A stretch of 64,000 nt of DNA from Paludibacterium sp. B53371 (GCF_018802765.1 NZ_CP069163.1:1240001-1304000), one strand, 5' to 3'. Positions 1 to 9,262 are shown, counted from the first letter of the stretch. Numbers and translations: made by a program. The notes: a model not told the origin generated them from the letters alone.

Positions 1-2
1 TC

Positions 3-779
3 GGCAGCAGCGTGCAGCAGCAGGCCGACTCGACCCGAGAGGCGGCGGCGACCATTCAGCAGATGACCGTCAGCATCAATCATGTCACCAATAGTTCCGG
101 CAAGGCCTCCCGCATGGCGCGCGAAGCCGGGGAGATCGCCAGCCAGCGCGTGCTGGAAGTGATGCAGTCCTCCGAGGCCATGCGGGCGGTGGCGGACAAG
201 GTACAGGCCACCTCGCATCGTATCGAAGCCCTGACCAGTCAGGTGGAAAAGATCGGCAATATTGTGGGGGTGATTGTCGATGTGGCCAATCAGACCAATT
301 TGCTGGCCCTCAATGCGGCCATCGAAGCGGCGCGTGCCGGCGAATTTGGTCGCGGCTTTGCCGTGGTGGCCGATGAAGTCCGCAAGCTGGCCGAGCGCAG
401 TGCTGTTTCCGCACAGGAAATCACCACCATGATCCAGACCATTCAGCAGGAGGCCGGGTCGGTGGTCGAGAGCATGCAGCAAAGTCTGGAAAGTGTGCTG
501 CAGGTCAGTGAGGGGGCTGCCCAGAGTGCCGAGTCCATGCAGGGTATCCAGGACAGTTCGCAGACGGTGGTCGGGTCGATCGAGACCATCAATGGCAGTC
601 TGCGCGAGCAGCGCATGGCCAGCATCGAACTGGCACAAAAGGTGGCGGCTACTGCGCAGCTGGCCGAGTCCAATATTGAGGTCGTCACTCAGCTGCGCCA
701 GACCTCGGATGATCTGCTGCAACTGGCGCAAGGCCTGGGCCGCAATCTGGCACACGTACCACAGGCCGTTCCTGCCTGA
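3..779 (+). CDS. Methyl-accepting chemotaxis protein, C-terminal part (5' end outside window)
   Basis: This is the cytoplasmic signalling half of a chemoreceptor, which controls the CheA kinase through CheW. The reading frame is open from the first bases, so the gene starts outside the window and the internal ATG at 12 is not its start. The conserved hairpin tip is clear: [19 protein letters not shown] followed by [18 protein letters not shown]. Long heptad-rich coiled coil flanks it on both sides. There is no C-terminal pentapeptide for CheR/CheB tethering; the protein ends HVPQAVPA. The sensor domain and therefore the ligand cannot be known from this fragment. A receptor fits the flagellar genes found downstream. 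Confidence 0.95.
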   Translation, partial: GSSVQQQADSTREAAATIQQMTVSINHVTNSSGKASRMAREAGEIASQRVLEVMQSSEAMRAVADKVQATSHRIEALTSQVEKIGNIVGVIVDVANQTNLLALNAAIEAARAGEFGRGFAVVADEVRKLAERSAVSAQEITTMIQTIQQEAGSVVESMQQSLESVLQVSEGAAQSAESMQGIQDSSQTVVGSIETINGSLREQRMASIELAQKVAATAQLAESNIEVVTQLRQTSDDLLQLAQGLGRNLAHVPQAVPA

Positions 780-794
780 GAGACGTCAATCTTC

Positions 795-829
795 AGCCTG
801 GCCGCGCGAAGTCTTGTGCGCGGCAGGCT
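795..829. terminator. GC-rich hairpin between convergent genes
   Basis: The arms at 795-807 and 818-829 pair almost perfectly, with one bulged G and a ten-base loop. The hairpin lies between the end of the chemoreceptor and the end of the convergent binding-protein gene. No run of T follows on either strand, so it is a weak call as an intrinsic terminator. Confidence 0.3.
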
Positions 830-837
830 GCCCCGCT

Positions 838-1608
838 TCATTTCCAGTCAGACAGACCATAGCGCGCCAGGATGCGGCGCAATTGACCATTCTTGCGCAG
901 CCGGCGCATGCCCTCGTCCAGCATGCTGGCGTAGGTCACCGAGGCCGGGTTGGCCGGCGAGAAGGCAATATAGTTTTTTTCCGTACCGGTATCGTAACCG
1001 GCCAGCACCACCTGTTGTGTCAGCCCGGCACGATGGATGGCGTACTGCATGACGGTCTCGTCATCCACGACCGCATCGACCCGCCGATGGATCAGCATCT
1101 GCAGGTTGTGCTGCAATGGTTGCTCGCCGACGCCGACATAGACGCGATCACGATGATCGCGTACGTACTGATTGATGGCCTGGGAGTAAGAGTAGTCCTT
1201 GATCACCGCCAGCGTGACCTGCTTCAGGGAGTCCGTCGACTGAAAGCGCCAGGCGCTGTCCTTGCGGACATAGAAAGCCTGCCGGCCTTGCCCCAGTTCT
1301 TCCTGCGGGATGACAAAGCCGGCAATTTCACTGCGCTGGGCCCCGATCACACCGTCGCATTTGCCCGTGCGGGCGTCACCGATCGCTCTGGCCCACGGGG
1401 TGCTGCGAAAAACGATGGCAATGCCCTTGGGCTCGAAGATGGCCTTGAGCACATCGATGGCATAGCCGTTATGGTTGATGCCATCGCCGTTGAAGGGCAT
1501 CCAGTCGTCGGCTTCGAAAGTGAGTGTCAGGTGAGCTGCCTGTACGGCCACCGACCAGAGCAGCCCGAGCAGACAGATCCCTGTTCGCAGGCGCCAGTGT
1601 GGAGTCAT
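838..1608 (-). CDS. Periplasmic solute-binding protein, SBP_bac_3 type
   Basis: This 256-residue protein has a signal peptide (hydrophobic core LLGLLWSVAVQA, likely cleaved after VQA). The mature part has the look of family 3 amino-acid-type binding proteins, for example DDWMPFNGDG near the N-terminus and a central PWARAIGDARTGKCDGVIG segment. No permease or ATPase is adjacent, so it may be an orphan binding or sensory protein rather than part of a full importer. The start at 1608 is preferred to an in-frame ATG at 1626. It lies one base after the stop of the upstream nnrU-like gene, which suggests coupled translation, and it puts the signal peptide at the very N-terminus. The ligand is unknown. 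Confidence 0.8.
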   Translation of the reverse strand: MTPHWRLRTGICLLGLLWSVAVQAAHLTLTFEADDWMPFNGDGINHNGYAIDVLKAIFEPKGIAIVFRSTPWARAIGDARTGKCDGVIGAQRSEIAGFVIPQEELGQGRQAFYVRKDSAWRFQSTDSLKQVTLAVIKDYSYSQAINQYVRDHRDRVYVGVGEQPLQHNLQMLIHRRVDAVVDDETVMQYAIHRAGLTQQVVLAGYDTGTEKNYIAFSPANPASVTYASMLDEGMRRLRKNGQLRRILARYGLSDWK

Positions 1609-1609
1609 T

Positions 1610-2185
1610 TCACAGTACCGCCACACCGATCAGACGCTGGTGCAGGATCAGAACAAAAGCCAGCCAGGCCACCAGTGCCAGCGCCGCACACAGCAGGTCG
1701 CGACTGAGCTGGCCGGGCGGGTAGCTGACACCGGCTTCGCGGTCACGTTTGAGCGACACCAGCAGCAGGGTCAGCGACCAGACAAAGAATGTGCCGAACA
1801 GAAGCAGGGCGGCGGGTCTGGCATTGAACAGCAGGTGCAGTCCCGACCAGAGTACCAGTCCGAGATTCATCGGATGGCCGATGCGCTGTTTGATGTGCGT
1901 GCCCGGAATCTGGCTGGCCGTCAGCAGAATGAAGGCCAGCAACATGCCAAGCAGCATGCCGTGGCGCGCGGCAAAGGGGAGTTGCCAGTACAGGCCGGGC
2001 AGGCTGCGTGCTTCGGCATAGCCACGCACGATCAGTACCAGCCCGAGCAGTGCCGCGACCGAGTGCATCCCACGCCAGCGCAAGGTGCCGAACCGGGCGA
2101 TTTGGGCCTCGCGCCAGGCCGGTGCCAGCAAGCGCAGAGAGTGAATGCCGACGAACAGCAGCAGACCGGTCAGAAGTTGGCTCAT
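1610..2185 (-). CDS. NnrU family integral membrane protein
   Basis: This 191-residue, very hydrophobic protein has about five to six predicted membrane spans. It resembles the NnrU family through an N-terminal G(I)HSLRL segment and the core motif SQIPGTHIKQRIGHPMNLG, in which conserved histidines face a GHP signature. NnrU was named for a locus linked to nitrite and nitric oxide reduction in Rhodobacter. The family is related to NnrU/MddA-type methyltransferase-like membrane proteins, and its exact role is uncertain. No denitrification gene is visible here. It sits ten bases downstream of the LysE-type gene and one base upstream of the binding-protein gene, so the three are probably co-transcribed. 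Confidence 0.8.
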   Translation of the reverse strand: MSQLLTGLLLFVGIHSLRLLAPAWREAQIARFGTLRWRGMHSVAALLGLVLIVRGYAEARSLPGLYWQLPFAARHGMLLGMLLAFILLTASQIPGTHIKQRIGHPMNLGLVLWSGLHLLFNARPAALLLFGTFFVWSLTLLLVSLKRDREAGVSYPPGQLSRDLLCAALALVAWLAFVLILHQRLIGVAVL

Positions 2186-2195
2186 GATGTGGTGT

Positions 2196-2825
2196 CTATT
2201 TGGCCTTCAGGGTCAGGAGTCCGGCCCCCATGGCAATGAACAGGCCGCCGGTGGCGCGACGGAAGCGTGCCGACTGCATGGCATCCGCCAGATTGCCCCC
2301 TACCAGATGACCGGCCAGGGCATAAGTCATCAGGGCGGAGAACGACATGCCCATGAAGGTCAGCGACAGCAGGATCAACTGCGGCAACAGCGGTTGCTCA
2401 TGCACGATGAACTGGGGAAACAAGGCGGTGATGAACAAAATGGCCTTGGGGTTGGACAGCGCCAGCAGCAGACCTTCGCGATACAGCGCCATCCGGGCGG
2501 GATGACTGTTTTGCGTGCGGGTCACCTGCTGCCGACTGCTGCCGCCAGCGCGCCACTGCTTGATACCCAGCCAGATCAGATAGCCAGCGCCGGCCAGTTT
2601 CAGCAGCAGGAACAGGGTCGCCGAGGTGCGCAGCAGTGCACCCAGGCCGATGGCACTGGCGCTGATCAGCACCAGCAGGCCGGAGATATTGCCCAGGGAG
2701 GACAGCACGGTACGGCGCCAGCCATACAGGGTGCTGTTTTGCAGGGCCAGCATGACTGCCGGACCGGGCGTGAACACGGCGGCCAGTGCCGTCACGCAGA
2801 AGAGGAGATAAAGCGTGGTATTCAT
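2196..2825 (-). CDS. LysE/RhtB family amino-acid exporter
   Basis: This 209-residue protein has about six membrane segments and the family hallmark near the N-terminus, VFTPGPAVMLALQNS, followed by a glycine-rich second helix. LysE/RhtB proteins export amino acids or derivatives such as homoserine, threonine, lysine or leucine; the substrate cannot be assigned. The length matches the family norm of about 205 residues. It is the first gene of a tight leftward group with the NnrU-like and binding-protein genes. It is divergent from fadD across about 220 bp. Confidence 0.9.
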   Translation of the reverse strand: MNTTLYLLFCVTALAAVFTPGPAVMLALQNSTLYGWRRTVLSSLGNISGLLVLISASAIGLGALLRTSATLFLLLKLAGAGYLIWLGIKQWRAGGSSRQQVTRTQNSHPARMALYREGLLLALSNPKAILFITALFPQFIVHEQPLLPQLILLSLTFMGMSFSALMTYALAGHLVGGNLADAMQSARFRRATGGLFIAMGAGLLTLKAK

Positions 2826-2989
2826 GCTGGCTTCCTGATTGCAAGAATAGGTAGTCTACAATCGATTATTCCATATGCAAATCCTGTCTTGCCGGATGGC
2901 CGTGGCGCGGTGGCAGCCTGATGTCTGTTTTACTTGTGCATCGGCCGGCAAGTGCTTAATCTATTGGGTCTTTTTATGCGTTTGGTATC

Positions 2990-3018
2990 AAAAATGACCG
3001 GTTATTGCCGGCATTTTT
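2990..3018 (+). other. Imperfect hairpin with T-rich 3' arm in the fadD leader
   Basis: The arm at 2990-3001 pairs with 3008-3018, with one unpaired A, and the 3' arm ends in five T. It lies 13 bases upstream of the fadD ribosome binding site at 3031-3036. It could end an upstream transcript or act as a leader attenuator. Its sequence alone does not decide between these. Confidence 0.3.
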
Positions 3019-3044
3019 GTTTCAAGATCGAGGAGGTAGGCGCA

Positions 3045-4718
3045 ATGGCGGTAGACAGGATCTGGCTGAAATCGTACCCGGCGGGGGTGCCCGCGGATGT
3101 CGATCCCTCTGTCTATGCGTCGCTGACCCACTTGCTGAATGAGTCATTCGCCCGCTATGGCGACCGCGTTGCCTACACTTGCATGGGGCAGTCTCTGCGC
3201 TACCGCGAGCTTGGGCAGCGGTCGCAGGCGCTGGCGGCCTGGCTGCAGTCACTCGGCCTGGCGCCCGGCAGCCGGGTGGCCATCATGATGCCGAACCTGC
3301 TGCAATACCCGCTGGCCGTCGCGGCCATCCTGCGGGCCGGCATGACGGTGGTCAACGTCAATCCGCTTTATACCCCGCGTGAACTGGCGCACCAGCTGAA
3401 TGATGCCGGTGCCGAAGCGATTATCGTGCTGGATAATTTTGCCGCCACGCTGGCGGCGGTGATCGATCAGACGCCGGTGCGGCATGTGCTGTTGACCGGC
3501 ATCGGCGATTTGCTCGGTCCGCTGCGAGGTCCGCTGATCAACCTGGTGGTACGCAAAGTGAAAAAGATGGTGCCACCCTATCAGTTGCCGCAAGCGCACT
3601 GGTTCAAGGCGGCACTGCAGCAGGGGCAACATCTGCCGCTGCGCGAGAGCGAGCAGGGGCATGAGGACATTGCCTTCCTGCAATACACCGGCGGGACGAC
3701 CGGTGTGGCCAAGGGGGCGATTCTGACCCACGGCAACATCCTGGCCAATGTGCTGCAAAATGATGCCTGGGCGGCGCCGGTCCTGAAGGACATTGATGAG
3801 CAGCTTGGTGTGCTGTGTGCCTTGCCGCTCTACCATGTGCTGTCGCTGACCGCCTGCATGATGATGGGTACCAAGTGGGGCGCGCATACCGTGTTGATTC
3901 CTAATCCGCGAGACATGGCGGGACTGGTCAAGGTGTTGTCGCGTCATCGTCTGCACTTCTTCCCCGGTGTGAATACCCTGTTCAATGGTTTGCTGAATCA
4001 GCCGGCGCTGGCCAGGGTGGACTTTTCGGCCCTGAAAATTACCCTGGGTGGCGGCATGGCGGTGCTGCAAAGTACCAGCGACCGCTGGCAGGCCAGAACC
4101 GGCACCCCGATTCTCGAGGGGTATGGCCTGTCGGAAACCTCCCCTTGTGCCACGCTGAACCCGCATGACATCAAGGGCTTCACCGGGGCCATCGGTTTGC
4201 CGATCCCCTCGACCGAAGTGGCGATTCTCGACGATGACGGGCGGCATCTGCCGCTAGGCGAAGCGGGGGAGATTGCCATTCGCGGTCCGCAAGTGATGCG
4301 GGGCTACTGGAATCGTCCGGAGGAAACCGCCCGGGTCATGACGGCGGACGGGTTTTTCCGCACCGGGGACGTGGGCGTGATGGATGCCGCCGGGTTCGTG
4401 CGGATTGTCGATCGCAAGAAAGACATGATTCTGGTGTCGGGATTCAATGTCTATCCGAATGAAATCGAGGCTGTCGTCTCGACCCATCCGGGCGTGCAGG
4501 AGTGTGCCTGCATCGGGGTGCCCGATGCGCAAAGCGGCGAGGCAGTGAAGTTGTTTGTGGTGCGGCGCGATGCCAGTCTGGACGAGGCGGCTTTGCGACA
4601 GTTCTGCCGCGAGCAACTGACCGGCTACAAACGCCCGCGCCATATTGTCTTCCGCAGCGAGCTGCCCAAGACCAATGTCGGCAAGATTCTGCGTCGCGCC
4701 TTGCGGGATGAGGTCTGA
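3045..4718 (+). CDS. fadD: Long-chain fatty acid--CoA ligase
   Basis: This 557-residue AMP-forming ligase activates fatty acids to acyl-CoA before beta-oxidation or lipid synthesis. The ATP-binding loop YTGGTTGVAKGA lies near residue 215, the adenylate motif GYGLSETSP near 358, and DRKKDMILVSGFNVYPNEIE near 455. The C-terminal catalytic lysine is in KTNVGKILRR. These agree with E. coli FadD in order and length. The start at 3045 was chosen because a strong AGGAGG (3031-3036) precedes it at good spacing. The longer open frame from 2934 would add residues unlike the family. It is monocistronic and convergent with the LacI-type regulator 14 bp away. Confidence 0.93.
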   Translation: MAVDRIWLKSYPAGVPADVDPSVYASLTHLLNESFARYGDRVAYTCMGQSLRYRELGQRSQALAAWLQSLGLAPGSRVAIMMPNLLQYPLAVAAILRAGMTVVNVNPLYTPRELAHQLNDAGAEAIIVLDNFAATLAAVIDQTPVRHVLLTGIGDLLGPLRGPLINLVVRKVKKMVPPYQLPQAHWFKAALQQGQHLPLRESEQGHEDIAFLQYTGGTTGVAKGAILTHGNILANVLQNDAWAAPVLKDIDEQLGVLCALPLYHVLSLTACMMMGTKWGAHTVLIPNPRDMAGLVKVLSRHRLHFFPGVNTLFNGLLNQPALARVDFSALKITLGGGMAVLQSTSDRWQARTGTPILEGYGLSETSPCATLNPHDIKGFTGAIGLPIPSTEVAILDDDGRHLPLGEAGEIAIRGPQVMRGYWNRPEETARVMTADGFFRTGDVGVMDAAGFVRIVDRKKDMILVSGFNVYPNEIEAVVSTHPGVQECACIGVPDAQSGEAVKLFVVRRDASLDEAALRQFCREQLTGYKRPRHIVFRSELPKTNVGKILRRALRDEV

Positions 4719-4732
4719 GGGGCAGGCGGGGA

Positions 4733-5755
4733 CTAGCTGCTTTCTCTTGCCATCAGCCGGAAGCCCAGATCCAGGGCAGACGGCTGATCCTGCCCGGCAA
4801 TGGCCAGGCGCAGCATGCGGGCGGCCTGGCGACCGATATCGTAGCGCGGGGTGGCGATGCTGGTCAGGGCCGGGCAGGTCCAGGCTGAGGCGGCCAGATC
4901 GTTGAAGCCCGCAATCGCCAGCTGTTCGGGTACGCGCAGGCCCTGGCGCTGGCAGGCATACAGCATGCCCTGGGCCAGGTCGTCGTTGCAGCAGAATACG
5001 GCATCGCTGTCCGGGTGTTCGGCCAGCAGCATCTGCAGCAGCTCGGCGCCCAGTCCGACTGAAGAGGGTGTTTCGACCCAGATTTCCCGCGACCGATCTT
5101 GCAGTCCTGCCCTGGCCAGCGCCGTGCGGTAGCCTTCAGCCCGCTGGCGGGTACGGGGGTCGGACTGGGCGACCACATAGGCAATGCGGCGATAGCCCCG
5201 CTCGATCAGGTGCCGGGTCAGTGCCTCGGCGGCGGCGCTTTGCGACAGACCGACCGAGCGACTGCCAGGCGTCTCGTCCAGCTCCATCATGGTGACGATG
5301 GGCAGGCGGCTGTCTGCCAGCAGCTGTCGGGTGCGCGCACTGTGGTCGACACCTGTCAGCAGGATACCGTCCGGATTGTGGCCGAGAAATGCCTCCAACT
5401 GACGCTCTTCTTCCCGTTCCGAATAGTGGGTATTGCCGATCAGCATTTGCATGCCATAAGGCTGCAGCTCTTCGTGAATCCCCCCCAGGACATCAACAAA
5501 CACTTCGTTGGTCAGCGAAGGCACCAGTACCAGTACATTGCCCGAGTGGGCCGAGGCCAGTGTGCGTGCGGCATGATTCGGGCGGTAGCCCAGCGTTTCG
5601 ACCGCCTGGGCAATACGATCGCGCAGCGCCACGGAGACCCGTTCCGGGGTCTTGAGGGCGCGCGACACGGTAATGGCGCTGATATCCAGCGCCCGCGCCA
5701 CATCCTGCAAGGTCACGCGACCGGTAGCGCTGTTGCGGGGTTTGCGTTCTGCCAT
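4733..5755 (-). CDS. gntR: LacI-family repressor of gluconate genes (GntR-like)
   Basis: This 340-residue regulator has an N-terminal helix-turn-helix (VTLQDVARALDISAITVSRA) and hinge helix (GYRPNHAARTLA), followed by a periplasmic-binding-protein-like effector domain. The family represses sugar catabolic operons and is released by a sugar or sugar acid. It is transcribed away from gluconokinase and an MFS transporter. A perfect 16-bp palindrome sits in the shared promoter region. The arrangement matches the E. coli GntR paradigm, in which gluconate is the inducer. The specific name rests on context and resemblance. Confidence 0.88.
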   Translation of the reverse strand: MAERKPRNSATGRVTLQDVARALDISAITVSRALKTPERVSVALRDRIAQAVETLGYRPNHAARTLASAHSGNVLVLVPSLTNEVFVDVLGGIHEELQPYGMQMLIGNTHYSEREEERQLEAFLGHNPDGILLTGVDHSARTRQLLADSRLPIVTMMELDETPGSRSVGLSQSAAAEALTRHLIERGYRRIAYVVAQSDPRTRQRAEGYRTALARAGLQDRSREIWVETPSSVGLGAELLQMLLAEHPDSDAVFCCNDDLAQGMLYACQRQGLRVPEQLAIAGFNDLAASAWTCPALTSIATPRYDIGRQAARMLRLAIAGQDQPSALDLGFRLMARESS

Positions 5756-5812
5756 GGTGGCGATTCTACTGGAATCCCGGCGGCAAAGATCATTCTGTCA
5801 GGCAAATCTGCT

Positions 5813-5841
5813 TTGCCATTCTCAAATGTTAGCGCTAACAT
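5813..5841 (+). promoter_or_regulatory. Sigma-70 promoter of gntK
   Basis: TTGCCA at 5813-5818 and TAACAT at 5836-5841 are separated by exactly 17 bases and point toward gluconokinase. The predicted start is near 5848, leaving about 50 bases of leader. The repressor palindrome covers the spacer and the -10 hexamer. Confidence 0.65.
5826..5841. promoter_or_regulatory. GntR/LacI-type operator palindrome
   Basis: ATGTTAGCGCTAACAT is a perfect 16-bp palindrome with the central CG typical of LacI-family operators, and it resembles known GntR half-sites (ATGTTA...). It overlaps the -10 box of the gntK promoter, so bound repressor should block polymerase. It may also control the divergent repressor gene. 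Confidence 0.75.
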
Positions 5842-5898
5842 CAGGAGGCTTCTTTTTCAATCAACAGACATTTCTGTCTCTCACAGGTGGCAAAGGCA

Positions 5899-6399
5899 AT
5901 GCGTGATCAATGTTTGGTGGTAATGGGCGTTTGCGGTAGCGGCAAGAGCGAGATCGGCGCACGCCTGGCAGAGGCACTCGGCTATCGCTTTATCGAGGGT
6001 GACGACTATCACCCTCAGGCCAATCGCGACAAGATGGCGGCCGGTCAGGCGCTGGATGATCAGGACCGTCAGGGCTGGCTGCAACAGCTGTCGCAGATCC
6101 TGGCTGAGGCATGCAGGCAGGGAGAGGGCGTGGTGCTGGCCTGCTCGGCACTGAAGCGTCGCTATCGCGAGGTGCTGCGTGAAGGCGCCCCCGATCTGCG
6201 ACTGGTCTATCTGCGCGCCACGCCGCTGCTGGTGGCGGCGCGCATGCTGGAGCGGCAGGGGCATTTCATGCCGGTGGCGCTGGTGGACAGCCAGTTTACC
6301 GATCTGGAAGTGCCTGAGTTCGACGAGCGTGCACTGACCTGTCCGGTCGAGCTGCCCCCGCAGCAGATTGTGGATTCGATTCTGAGCGCACTGGCTTAG
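5899..6399 (+). CDS. gntK: Gluconokinase
   Basis: This 166-residue P-loop kinase phosphorylates gluconate to 6-phosphogluconate, feeding the Entner-Doudoroff or pentose phosphate routes. Walker A is GVCGSGKSE close to the N-terminus. The family signature GDDYHPQANRDKMAAGQALDD follows, and CSALKRRYREVLR lies in the middle. Length is close to that of E. coli GntK. The ATG at 5899 is preferred to the GTG at 5887 because AGGTGG (5885-5890) lies at proper spacing before it. The gene is first in a pair with the downstream transporter and is controlled by the overlapping operator. Confidence 0.93.
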   Translation: MRDQCLVVMGVCGSGKSEIGARLAEALGYRFIEGDDYHPQANRDKMAAGQALDDQDRQGWLQQLSQILAEACRQGEGVVLACSALKRRYREVLREGAPDLRLVYLRATPLLVAARMLERQGHFMPVALVDSQFTDLEVPEFDERALTCPVELPPQQIVDSILSALA

Positions 6400-6439
6400 T
6401 CACCGGCGCTTATTTTGCAGCACACACGGAGAGAAAAAC

Positions 6440-7729
6440 ATGAAACAGGGAAATCAGGCAGCCTTGCCAAGGCTGCGTTGGCGGATCGGTGCTTTGCTGG
6501 GTGTCGGGGTATTAATCAACTATCTGGATCGCATCAGCGTATCGGTGGCCGGGCCGCAGTTGCAGCAGGCGTTTGACCTGAGCAATCAACAGCTGGGCCT
6601 GCTGTTCAGTGCCTTTTTCTGGACTTATGCCATGTTGCAGATCCCGGTCGGCATGGTGCTGGACAAGTTTGGCGTGACCAGGGTGGGCCGCTGGGGGGCC
6701 TTTCTCTGGGTCGTGGCTTCCTGCATCACCGCCTTCGCCGGCGGCTTTGCCGGCCTGTTCGCCGCCCGTGCCCTGCTGGGGATTGCCGAGGCCCCGGGGT
6801 TTCCGGCCAGTGCCAAGGCAACCGGCTACTGGTTCCCGCGGCGTGAGCGTGCCATGGCTACCGCCTTGTTTGATGCGGCGGCAAAATTTTCCAGCGTGAT
6901 CGGCGTACCGCTGGTGGCTTATGCCGTGGTGACCTTTGGCTGGCGCTGGGGCTTTGGTGTGACCGCCCTGCTGAGTCTGGCCTATTTCCTGGCCTTCCTG
7001 TTGTTCTACCGTGATCCCAGTGCCCATCCCGCGCTGAGTACCGAGGAATATGATTACATTCGCCAGGGGGGTGCGGCTGCCGAAGGGGAAAGCCAGGCGG
7101 GTTCGCTGACGACCCTGGGTTATCTGCTGCGTCAGCGAAAGATCTGGGGGCTGACCATCGGCTTCGCTGCCTACGGCTACTCGTTTTATCTGTTTCTCAC
7201 CTGGTTGCCGGGCTATCTGGTGCAGAGCATGCATATGAGCATTCTCAAGTCGGCCGGTTTTGCCGCGATTCCCTGGCTGTGTGCCACGGTGTCTGATCTG
7301 CTGGTCGGCGGCTGGCTGATCGACCATCTGGTGCAGCGCGGACTGGATGAAACCAGGGTGCGCAAAGCGGTACTGGTTACCGGCATGCTGTTTGGGCTGG
7401 CCGTGTTCGGCACTGTCCTGACGCAGGATCCGTACTGGGCGATCGGCTGGATTTCGCTGGCCCTGTCCGGTCTCGCGGCGGCGGCACCGGTCAGCTGGTC
7501 CCTGCCATCGCTCATCGCCCCGCGCGGCGCCACCGGCACAGTCGGCGGCATCATGAACTTTGCCAACAATATGATGGGGGTGGTGGCGCCGATCGTGACC
7601 GGCTTCATCGTCGGTGCCTCCCATTCGTTTACCAATGCCTTTCTGGTGGCCGGTGTGGTGTTGCTGCTGGGCATCTTTGCTTTTGTGGTGTTGCTGGGGC
7701 GCATCGAGCCGATTGCAGATCCGGCGTGA
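6440..7729 (+). CDS. MFS transporter, anion:cation symporter family (probable sugar-acid uptake)
   Basis: This 429-residue, twelve-span MFS protein has the ACS family signature near the N-terminus (INYLDRISVSVAGP) and the GMVLDKFGVTRVG loop between spans 2 and 3. ACS members include GudP, DgoT and ExuT, which import hexarates, galactonate and hexuronates. It is 40 bp downstream of gluconokinase and shares its promoter, so import of gluconate or a related sugar acid is the likely role. The classical GntP family is not used here. A hairpin at 7750-7774 downstream may mark the transcript end but lacks a T run. Confidence 0.85.
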   Translation: MKQGNQAALPRLRWRIGALLGVGVLINYLDRISVSVAGPQLQQAFDLSNQQLGLLFSAFFWTYAMLQIPVGMVLDKFGVTRVGRWGAFLWVVASCITAFAGGFAGLFAARALLGIAEAPGFPASAKATGYWFPRRERAMATALFDAAAKFSSVIGVPLVAYAVVTFGWRWGFGVTALLSLAYFLAFLLFYRDPSAHPALSTEEYDYIRQGGAAAEGESQAGSLTTLGYLLRQRKIWGLTIGFAAYGYSFYLFLTWLPGYLVQSMHMSILKSAGFAAIPWLCATVSDLLVGGWLIDHLVQRGLDETRVRKAVLVTGMLFGLAVFGTVLTQDPYWAIGWISLALSGLAAAAPVSWSLPSLIAPRGATGTVGGIMNFANNMMGVVAPIVTGFIVGASHSFTNAFLVAGVVLLLGIFAFVVLLGRIEPIADPA

Positions 7730-7897
7730 TCTGGCCAGCGTGTCCGCTGCCGCTGACGTGTTACTCCGCAGCGGTCCCGGGGGGACGCGCCGTTGTTGGC
7801 GGCAGTGACCGTGGCTGGCCTCTCGAATGGTATGGCGCATAGTGCGATGAGTAATGCATACTTTTCGCATTCCCCATGACGACGATCAGGAGCAGCC

Positions 7898-9262
7898 ATG
7901 CCTACCCGTGCCGGACTCGACTGGGCGCGTGCCCAGCACTTGTACGCTGAAGAGCGTGCCGCATTTGCCGCCGCGCGCCCTCGTTCCAGGGCGCTGGCGC
8001 AGGCGGCTGCCGGGCATCTGTTGTTCGGTGTCCCGCTGCACTGGATGGATGACTGGTCAACGCCGTTTCCGCTGTCCGTGAAGCGTGCGCAAGGGGCTGG
8101 TTTCGAAGATGTGGATGGCCACTGTTATGCCGATTTCTGTCTCGGTGACACCGGGGCCATGTTTGGCCATTCGCCCGCGCCGGTGGCGCAGGCCCTGGCA
8201 CGGCAGGGGGCACAGGGTCTGACAGCCATGCTGCCGAGCGAGGATGCGCCCTGGGTGGCGGCCGAGCTGGCGCGCCGTTTTGGCCTGCCGTTCTGGCAGT
8301 TCGCCATGACGGCATCCGATGCCAATCGTTTTCTGCTGCGCTGGGCGCGGGCCATCAGCGGCCGGTCACAGATTCTGGTGTTCAATGGCTGTTATCACGG
8401 CACGGTCGACGATGTCTTTGTCGATCTGACGCCACAGGGGCAGCCGGTCATGCGCGACAGCCTGCTGGGTCAGGTGTTCGATCTGACGCAACACACCCGG
8501 GTGGTGGAGTTCAACGACCTGACGGCGCTCGAGGCCGCCTTGCAGGATGGTCAGGTGGCCTGTCTGCTCGCCGAGCCTGCCATGACCAATATCGGCATGG
8601 TCTTGCCTGAGCCTGGCTTCTGGCAGGCGGCACAGGATCTGTGTCGACGCCATGGCACCCTGCTGGTGCTGGACGAAACCCATACCATCAGCAGCGGTCC
8701 GGGCGGCTATGCCCGGGCGCATGGCCTGTCGCCGGACATGCTGGTGCTGGGCAAGCCGGTCGCCGGAGGGCTGCCTTGCGCGGTGTACGGCTTCAGCGCC
8801 GAGGTGGCGCAAAGGGCCGAAGCGGCCAAGCGGGCAGCGCCTGCCGGCCACAGCGGCATCGGGACGACGCTGACGGCCAATATGCTGGCGATGGCGGCCA
8901 TGCGGGCCAATCTGTCCGAGGTGATGACCGAGGCGGCCTATCTGCGCATGTTCGAGCTGGCCGCCCGGCTTGCCCAGGGCCTGCGTGCGGTGATTGCCCG
9001 TCATGCGGTGCCCTGGTGCGTGACCCAGGTGGGCGCCCGCACCGAGTTTCAGTTTGCCCCCCGGCCGCCGCGTAATGGCAGTGAGGCCGGTGCCATTCTG
9101 GATGGTGAGCTGGAGCACATGATTCACCTCTATCTGCTCAATCGCGGGCTGTCGATCACCCCGTTCCACAACATGATGCTGGTGTGTCCGGCGACCCTGG
9201 AGGCCGATGTCGACCGGCTGATCGCTGCCTTCGATGCTTTCCTCTCCGCCGTGACTATCTGA
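7898..9262 (+). CDS. Class III PLP-dependent aminotransferase (GSA aminomutase-like)
   Basis: This 454-residue fold-type I enzyme has the PLP-binding aspartate in LLVLDETHTIS and the Schiff-base lysine in LVLGKPVAGGLPC. A substrate-loop segment, FNGCYHGTVDDVF, lies upstream. The sequence is closest in style to glutamate-1-semialdehyde aminomutase-like aminotransferases of unknown substrate. True HemL is shorter, about 430 residues, and has a differently organised N-terminus. An N-terminal extension of about 50 residues precedes the catalytic domain. The gene stands alone, and its end overlaps the convergent glycosyltransferase gene by eight bases. The substrate is not assignable. Confidence 0.85.
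   Translation: MPTRAGLDWARAQHLYAEERAAFAAARPRSRALAQAAAGHLLFGVPLHWMDDWSTPFPLSVKRAQGAGFEDVDGHCYADFCLGDTGAMFGHSPAPVAQALARQGAQGLTAMLPSEDAPWVAAELARRFGLPFWQFAMTASDANRFLLRWARAISGRSQILVFNGCYHGTVDDVFVDLTPQGQPVMRDSLLGQVFDLTQHTRVVEFNDLTALEAALQDGQVACLLAEPAMTNIGMVLPEPGFWQAAQDLCRRHGTLLVLDETHTISSGPGGYARAHGLSPDMLVLGKPVAGGLPCAVYGFSAEVAQRAEAAKRAAPAGHSGIGTTLTANMLAMAAMRANLSEVMTEAAYLRMFELAARLAQGLRAVIARHAVPWCVTQVGARTEFQFAPRPPRNGSEAGAILDGELEHMIHLYLLNRGLSITPFHNMMLVCPATLEADVDRLIAAFDAFLSAVTI

Noticed and set aside
12-779. Complete chemoreceptor gene starting at 12
   Set aside because: The frame is open to the window edge and the product starts inside the signalling domain, so it is a truncated view of a longer gene.
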